17,956 nt of DNA, from assembly GCA_046582565.1 (NCBI GenBank), contig JAYGED010000219.1, positions 1 through 17,956 of the forward strand. Direction: 5' to 3'. This document shows positions 14,374-17,956 of this stretch, piece after piece. Position 1 is the stretch's first letter; each line of letters begins with the position of its first letter. This DNA comes from JAYGED01 sp046582565 (GTDB lineage Bacteria > Pseudomonadota > Alphaproteobacteria > JAAXGF01). Made by a program: the position numbers and the translations under genes. Below the pieces are notes generated by a model. The model was not told where the DNA came from and made no database searches. It worked only from the letters and a program-made list of their open reading frames with translations.

Positions 14374-15624
14374 GTGGCGAGCGCAACGGCCGATACGGTG
14401 GTCGTCGTCGGCGCCGGAATTGTTGGGGCCGCGAGCGCGCTCAATTTACAAAGCCGAGGCTTTGCGGTCACCATTATCGATGCTCAGTCGCCGGGGGAGG
14501 GAGCCTCCTTCGGCAATGCCGGCATCGCCGCGCGCTGCGCGATCGTGCCGGTGCCGGTGCCGGGCATCCTCAAGAAGCTTCCCAAAATGCTCATGGACCC
14601 CATGGGGCCGCTGTCCATCGACTTCCTCCATGTGGCGCGCAACGTGAAATGGTTCATCGACTATCTGCGCCATGGCCGCGCCTCCGAAGTCGAGCGGATC
14701 GCGTCGGAGCTATTTAAACTGACTGACGGCTCGATCGACGAGCATCTGGCGCTGGCCCGCGACACCGGCGGCGCCCCTTGGATAACCGAGTGCGACTACC
14801 TCTATATTTACCCCAAGCGGAGTGATTTCGAGGCCGAGGCCTTCGCCTGGAAGATCCGCCGCCACCATGGCATCGAATATGTCGAGCTCGACGCCGGGGA
14901 ACTGCATGCGTTGGAGCCTGATCTGGCCTCAGAGTTTAACTTTGCAATCCGCCTCCCGAAACATGGCTTCGCACTCGACCCTGCGCGTCTGGTGAAGGGG
15001 CTGGTAGAGAGCTTCGAGATACGCGGCGGGAGGCTTCTCCAGGCCAAGGTTCACGAGATCGAAATCGGCGCCGAGGGGGCGCGCGCCCTCCATACGGAAG
15101 CCGGCAGACTTCCCTTTGACCGGCTGGTGATTGCGGCGGGAGCCTGGTCGGCGACGTTGGCCAAACAGCTCGGAGTTCGGGTGCCGTTGATGAGCGAGCG
15201 TGGCTATCACATCCAGTTCCGAGACCCCGGAATCCGCCAGAACCACCCGATGATGGTGACGTCTGGAAAATATGTCGCCACGCCCATGGCGGGCGGGCTG
15301 CGCCTTGCCGGGATGGTCGAGTTCAAACCCATGGACGCGCCCCCCGACCCGCGGCTGACAGACCGGCTGAAACGTCACGCGCGGCTGTTATTTCCCAATG
15401 CCAATCTCGAAGACGCCGAGACTTGGCTGGGGCACCGCCCATCCCTGCCTGATAGCCTTCCGGTGATCGGCGCTGTGCCGTGCCATCCCAATGTCATCCT
15501 CGCCTTCGGCCACCAGCATATCGGGCTGAGCACGGGGCCGCGTACCGGGCGCCTGGTCGCACAACTCATCGCCGGAGAACGGGTGAACGAAGACCTCAGT
15601 GCGTTCCGGGCCGACCGGTTCTGA
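14374..15624 (+). CDS. DadA-like FAD-dependent D-amino-acid/amine oxidoreductase
   Basis: The 416-residue protein (from GTG 14374) has a DAO fold: V-V-V-V-G-A-G-I-V-G (9-18), D36 after the second strand, G-A-S-F-G-N-A-G (43-50) which is the DadA-type FAD loop, and near the end G-H-R-P-S-L-P-D-S-L-P-V-I-G followed by a G-H-Q-H-I-G-L-S-T-G-P block. Members oxidise D-amino acids or secondary amines, passing electrons to the respiratory chain. It follows the permease stop by 17 bases, so it is the last gene of the transporter operon and likely acts on the imported compound. CTG 14362 is an alternative start four codons upstream; an upstream ATG at 14101 would overlap the permease by 250 bases and is rejected. 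A scrap similar to its 3' end lies at 15654-15690. Confidence 0.8.
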   Translation: MASATADTVVVVGAGIVGAASALNLQSRGFAVTIIDAQSPGEGASFGNAGIAARCAIVPVPVPGILKKLPKMLMDPMGPLSIDFLHVARNVKWFIDYLRHGRASEVERIASELFKLTDGSIDEHLALARDTGGAPWITECDYLYIYPKRSDFEAEAFAWKIRRHHGIEYVELDAGELHALEPDLASEFNFAIRLPKHGFALDPARLVKGLVESFEIRGGRLLQAKVHEIEIGAEGARALHTEAGRLPFDRLVIAAGAWSATLAKQLGVRVPLMSERGYHIQFRDPGIRQNHPMMVTSGKYVATPMAGGLRLAGMVEFKPMDAPPDPRLTDRLKRHARLLFPNANLEDAETWLGHRPSLPDSLPVIGAVPCHPNVILAFGHQHIGLSTGPRTGRLVAQLIAGERVNEDLSAFRADRF

Positions 15625-15653
15625 GGCGGCCCGTTGGGATCTGTCATGTATGG

Positions 15654-15690
15654 ACCGCCCATCCCTGCCTGACAGCCTGCCGGAGGTCTG
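15654..15690 (+). pseudogene. Duplicated scrap of a DadA-like gene 3' region
   Basis: Bases 15654-15690 match 15434-15470 of the preceding DadA-like gene at an exact offset of 220 with 5 mismatches; the first 19 bases are identical. The match encodes the family motif R-P-S-L-P-D-S-L-P. Similarity starts and ends abruptly. It stops next to GGTCTGTCAAATTAAC (15685-15700), which resembles an IS6-type end, so it may be what is left of a paralogue cut by an insertion. Confidence 0.6.
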
Positions 15691-15738
15691 TCAAATTAAC
15701 TCGCAGATGATCACGTGTCCGCCTGATACGATCGGCGA

Positions 15739-15989
15739 ATGCAGAAAATCTCATACAGGCGCCACCGCTTTCACCCCGACATTAACCGCCGAGCCGTTTG
15801 GCTCTATTTTAGCTTCACGATGAGTTTTCGTGATGTTGAAGATCTGTTGGCCGAACGTGGCATTGATGTCAGCTATGAGACGGTGCATTTTTGGGTGTAG
15901 AAATTCGGACAAGCCTATGCCCGCCGGATCTGCAAGCGCCGTACCCTGCGTTCAACGTCTGGCACCTGGACGAAGTTTTCGTAACCTGA
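15739..15989 (+). pseudogene. IS6-family transposase, N-terminal relic (in-frame TAG and frameshift)
   Basis: ATG 15739 opens 53 codons that match the IS6 N-terminus: H-R-F-H-P-D-I-N-R-R-A-V-W-L-Y-F, F-R-D-V-E-D-L-L-A-E-R-G-I-D-V-S-Y-E-T-V. A TAG (15898-15900) interrupts it where W-V-x-K-F-G is expected; K-F-G-Q-A-Y-A-R-R continues in the same frame. The W-H-L-D-E-V motif holding the first catalytic aspartate appears only in another frame at 15960-15977, so a frameshift also occurred. Similarity stops at about 15986 and the catalytic remainder is missing. The relic cannot make an active transposase. Compared with the IS6 C-terminal part at the left end of the window, it is on the same strand but is degraded and may be a separate copy. 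Confidence 0.8.
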
Positions 15990-16017
15990 GAACGGCGGTG
16001 ACAAAGTAGTCCAAGCG

Positions 16018-16203
16018 ATGAGCCGGGGGAAGCGCAAGGCGATGATCAGCCGCGATCACCCCGACCTGAGTTTGAGCCGACAGTGCCAAGTTCTGGCGAT
16101 CAGCCGGTCGTCGTTCTATTACGCGCCGAAGGGCGAGAGTCTTGAGAACCTGGCGCTGAAGGTGGCCAATAAGAAAACTCAGACAGTCGTTTCCGCTATA
16201 TAA
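16018..16203 (+). pseudogene. IS3-family transposase OrfB fragment
   Basis: The short open frame gives 61 residues. About the first 46 match the start of IS3-family OrfB: R-K-A-M-I, D-H-P-D-L-S-L-S-R-Q-C, I-S-R-S-S-F-Y-Y, G-E-S-x-E-N-L-A-L. Full-length OrfB has about 270-300 residues with a DDE catalytic core, all of which is missing here. After about 16155 the frame continues for some 15 residues unlike the family and stops at 16203, just before the pyrB relic. It is a truncated remnant, not a gene. Confidence 0.78.
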
Positions 16204-16208
16204 ACCCT

Positions 16209-16357
16209 ATGATCACCGATCCGTTACCGTCCGATTTCCCCCAACGAAATCTGCTTGGCATCAAGGGGCTGTGCCTGACGATATCAGCCTGCTGCTCGAC
16301 TTCGTCGAAGGCTAGGTGGCGCAAAACCCCCAGCCTGCCCCAAACGTGAAGGACACA
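16209..16357 (+). pseudogene. pyrB: 5' relic of pyrB (aspartate carbamoyltransferase) with a 1-base deletion and a stop
   Basis: From ATG 16209 the reading is M-I-T-D-P-L-P-S-D-F-P-Q-R-N-L-L-G-I-K-G, the typical N-terminus of aspartate carbamoyltransferase (F-P-x-R-x-L-L-G-I-x-G-L). After L at about 16271 the family-like continuation P-D-D-I-S-L-L-L-D-F-V-E-G is in another frame, as if one base had been lost at 16272-16276. It then meets TAG at 16313-16315 where a tyrosine is expected, and V-A-Q-N-P-Q-P-A-P-N-V-K-D-T follows, also as in the family. The catalytic carbamoyl-phosphate site (S-T-R-T) and the rest are absent, because the next gene starts at 16361. Recognition rests on about 45 residues; no alignment was run. 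Confidence 0.65.
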
Positions 16358-16360
16358 GCC

Positions 16361-17653
16361 ATGGAAACCCGTCTTCCCATCGAGTCCGTGTTATGGGCCA
16401 AGACCGCGGCGCCGGCGGCGGCGCTACCGCAGCTTGACGGCGAGGTCGAGGCCGATGTGGCCATCATTGGGGCCGGCTATTGCGGGTTGACGGCGGCGTT
16501 GAAGCTGGCCGAGGCCGGCCGCTCGGTGATCGTCGTCGAGGCCGAGGAGCCGGGCTTCGGCGGCGCGGGCCGCAACAACGGCCATTGCGTGCCCGACTGG
16601 ACCTGGCACACGCCGGGCGAGGTCGACGCCCGCTTTGGGGCGCGCGGCGATCGGGTCAACGGCCTCCAGGGCGACGCGGCGGATTATGTGTTCTCGCTGA
16701 TACGCGATCATCAGATCGAATGCGAGGCGGTGCAAAGCGGGACGCTGACCGTGGTGCGCCACCCAAAGAGTGTCGCCAAGCTTCGCGCCAAATACGATCA
16801 TTGGGCTCGTCTCGGCAAGGCGGTGCGCTGGGTCGAGCGCGCGGACATGGGGGACTATATCGGCTCGGACGCCTTCGCCGCCGCCATCCTGTTCGGGGAC
16901 GGCGGCCACCTCAATCCCATGGGCTTTTGCCGGGGCCTCGCGGCCGCGGCCATGAAGGCGGGCGCGCTGATTCACGGCAAATCGCCGGCCACGGCCCTGG
17001 AACGCCGGGGCGGCCGCTGGCGCATCACCACGCCGGGAGGCCGCGTCACCGCCAACACGGTGCTGCTGGCGACCAACGCCCATCGCAACGGTCTGTGGCC
17101 GGCGCTCGATAACGCCTTCTACATCGTTCGCTCCGCCGGCGTCGCTACCGACCCCCTGCCCGAGGACGTGCGCCGCGCCGTGCTGCCCCGCGACAACAAC
17201 GTCCAGGAGCTGCACCACCCGCGCTATTTCTATTTTTACTTCGATGGAGAAGGCCGCCTGCTGACCGGCGGCGGCGCCGGGCTGGGGATCGACCAATCGG
17301 TCGAACAGGTCGGCGCCTGGGTCGGCAAGGAGCTGTCGAGGCTGTTCCCCGACCTTGGCCGATTGCACTTCAAACACTATTGGCAGGGCCTGCTGGATAT
17401 GTCGCCGAGTCGTTTTCCCGGCGTCCACCGCCTGTCTGACAACCTCTATACCGCCATCGGCTTCTCGGGCCGGGGGGTGCCCACCGCTACCGCCGTGGGG
17501 CGCGACATCGCCGCCATGCTTATCACCGGCGACGAGGACGCCATGGCCATGCCGCTGACCCCCCTGCCCCACGCGCCGTTCGCCCGCCTGGGGACAAGGT
17601 TGATAACGAACGTCGTGATCCCTTTTAAGCGGATTGTCGGTAAGTTGAGCTAA
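16361..17653 (+). CDS. DadA/OrdL-like FAD-dependent oxidoreductase
   Basis: The 430-residue protein has an N-terminal FAD-binding unit A-D-V-A-I-I-G-A-G-Y-C-G-L (31-43), E60 at the ribose position, G-G-A-G-R-N-N-G-H (67-75), and a C-terminal G-F-S-G-R-G-V-P-T-A-T segment seen in gamma-glutamylputrescine oxidoreductase and OrdL-type oxidases. It would oxidise an amine or amino acid with FAD. ATG 16361 has AAGGA 7 bases upstream. The frame is open back to GTG 16316, but those 15 codons coincide with the pyrB relic and look like family residues of that other gene, so they are not part of the protein. It may be transcribed from the relic's upstream sequence. It is separated from the transporter operon by mobile-element debris, yet is functionally similar to its last gene. 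Confidence 0.8.
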   Translation: METRLPIESVLWAKTAAPAAALPQLDGEVEADVAIIGAGYCGLTAALKLAEAGRSVIVVEAEEPGFGGAGRNNGHCVPDWTWHTPGEVDARFGARGDRVNGLQGDAADYVFSLIRDHQIECEAVQSGTLTVVRHPKSVAKLRAKYDHWARLGKAVRWVERADMGDYIGSDAFAAAILFGDGGHLNPMGFCRGLAAAAMKAGALIHGKSPATALERRGGRWRITTPGGRVTANTVLLATNAHRNGLWPALDNAFYIVRSAGVATDPLPEDVRRAVLPRDNNVQELHHPRYFYFYFDGEGRLLTGGGAGLGIDQSVEQVGAWVGKELSRLFPDLGRLHFKHYWQGLLDMSPSRFPGVHRLSDNLYTAIGFSGRGVPTATAVGRDIAAMLITGDEDAMAMPLTPLPHAPFARLGTRLITNVVIPFKRIVGKLS

Positions 17654-17707
17654 ACCGGAATCGATAGGTTCGCATCACAAGCGGACATTTTGCGACCACC
17701 CTCCGAA

Positions 17708-17821
17708 TTGAGAACGCCGGAGCAATAATCCACCACTGAAGCGGCCAGATTGTCTGGTTGTTTGGCCGGAGTAAAAATCCGCCAGTGGTAAGCTTTCTGC
17801 TTTTGCAGAGGGCGTTCTCAA
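17708..17821. repeat. Inverted and direct repeats resembling an IS21-type element end
   Basis: Two 23-base direct repeats, GCCGGAGCAATAATCCACCAC.. (17716-17738) and GCCGGAGTAAAAATCCGCCAG.. (17765-17787), agree at 19 of 23 positions and are 49 bases apart. They are enclosed by an 11-base perfect inverted repeat, TTGAGAACGCC (17708-17718) and GGCGTTCTCAA (17811-17821). A short stem, TCTGC-TTTT-GCAGA (17796-17809), lies between. Multiple internal repeats near the ends are a feature of IS21-family elements. The sequence TGTCCGCTTGTGATGCGAAC read on the minus strand (about 17670-17690) may be the tip. No transposase gene is visible. Confidence 0.45.
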
Positions 17822-17859
17822 AGGCATAGTGATGCTTGGAAAAGTTACTCTTCGATAAG

Positions 17860-17956
17860 ATGACACTGAAAGAACGCTACTACTTTTTAGATGTCAAAAA
17901 AACGTGCTATCCGAATCCCGTCAAAATCGATACAATCCTTAATTCTCAAAATAAGC
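17860..17956 (+). CDS. Possible gene start, truncated by window end; function unknown
   Basis: An open frame from ATG 17860 runs 32 codons to the window end without a stop: M-T-L-K-E-R-Y-Y-F-L-D-V-K-K-T-C-Y-P-N-P and onward. The stretch is AT-rich and uses lysine, tyrosine and asparagine much more than the upstream genes, which points to foreign DNA or a different mobile element. No clear RBS is seen. I do not recognise the product. A regulator N-terminus is conceivable, but there is no motif to support it, and chance is a real alternative at this length. Confidence 0.3.
   Translation, partial: MTLKERYYFLDVKKTCYPNPVKIDTILNSQNK

Noticed and set aside
16316..16360. GTG start for the second DadA/OrdL-like gene
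   Set aside because: The 15 extra codons read as aspartate-carbamoyltransferase residues of the pyrB relic, and a good RBS precedes ATG 16361.
17675..17866. 63-codon minus-strand frame at the right edge as a gene
   Set aside because: It runs through the direct repeats and possible IS terminus; the translation looks like read-through of non-coding end sequence.
1..17956. CRISPR array, tRNA, rRNA or a phage/defence system
   Set aside because: No regularly spaced repeats, no cloverleaf or rRNA-like stretches, and no nuclease, integrase or phage gene could be recognised.

Overview
The window is GC-rich apart from its last ~130 bases. The proteins (polyamine-type ABC system, DadA-like and dimethylglycine-dehydrogenase-like flavoenzymes, trimethylamine-dehydrogenase-like enzyme, a pyrB relic of alphaproteobacterial style) suggest an alphaproteobacterium. 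No rRNA, tRNA or universal marker gene is present, so this placement is an inference from protein resemblance only. Degraded insertion-sequence material at both ends indicates an accessory, rearranged region.

Layout. 1-383: 3' end of an IS6-family transposase and its terminal region. 384-5002 (minus strand): a TMADH/OYE-type iron-sulfur flavoenzyme followed by a dimethylglycine/sarcosine-dehydrogenase-like protein with a folate-binding aminomethyltransferase half. 5003-5354: divergent intergenic region. 5355-8812 (plus): ornithine cyclodeaminase/mu-crystallin family protein, enoyl-CoA hydratase-family protein, CaiC-like acyl-CoA ligase. 8821-9912 (minus): Rossmann-fold oxidoreductase, convergent with the ligase. 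9913-10249: divergent regulatory region. 10250-15624 (plus): a spermidine/putrescine-type ABC transporter (Tat-exported binding protein, ATPase broken by a TAG, PotB-PotC fused permease) followed by a DadA-like oxidase. 15625-16360: a graveyard holding a duplicated DadA scrap, an IS6 N-terminal relic, an IS3-family fragment and a frameshifted 5' piece of pyrB. 16361-17653 (plus): a second DadA/OrdL-like oxidoreductase. 17654-17956: repeats resembling an IS21-type terminus, then an AT-rich stretch with an open frame running off the window.

How the genes may work together (inference): the gene set fits uptake and breakdown of an N-methylated or quaternary amine compound. The transporter imports it; the TMADH-like and DMGDH-like enzymes oxidatively remove N-methyl groups and pass one-carbon units to tetrahydrofolate; the DadA-like flavoenzymes oxidise amines or amino acids; the CoA ligase and enoyl-CoA hydratase-like protein process a CoA-activated carbon skeleton. 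The substrate cannot be named from sequence. Several enzymes carry changes at positions normally catalytic or cofactor-binding. The transporter ATPase is interrupted by one nonsense codon exactly in its ABC signature, so in the sequenced genome the pathway may be decaying or the codon may be an error.
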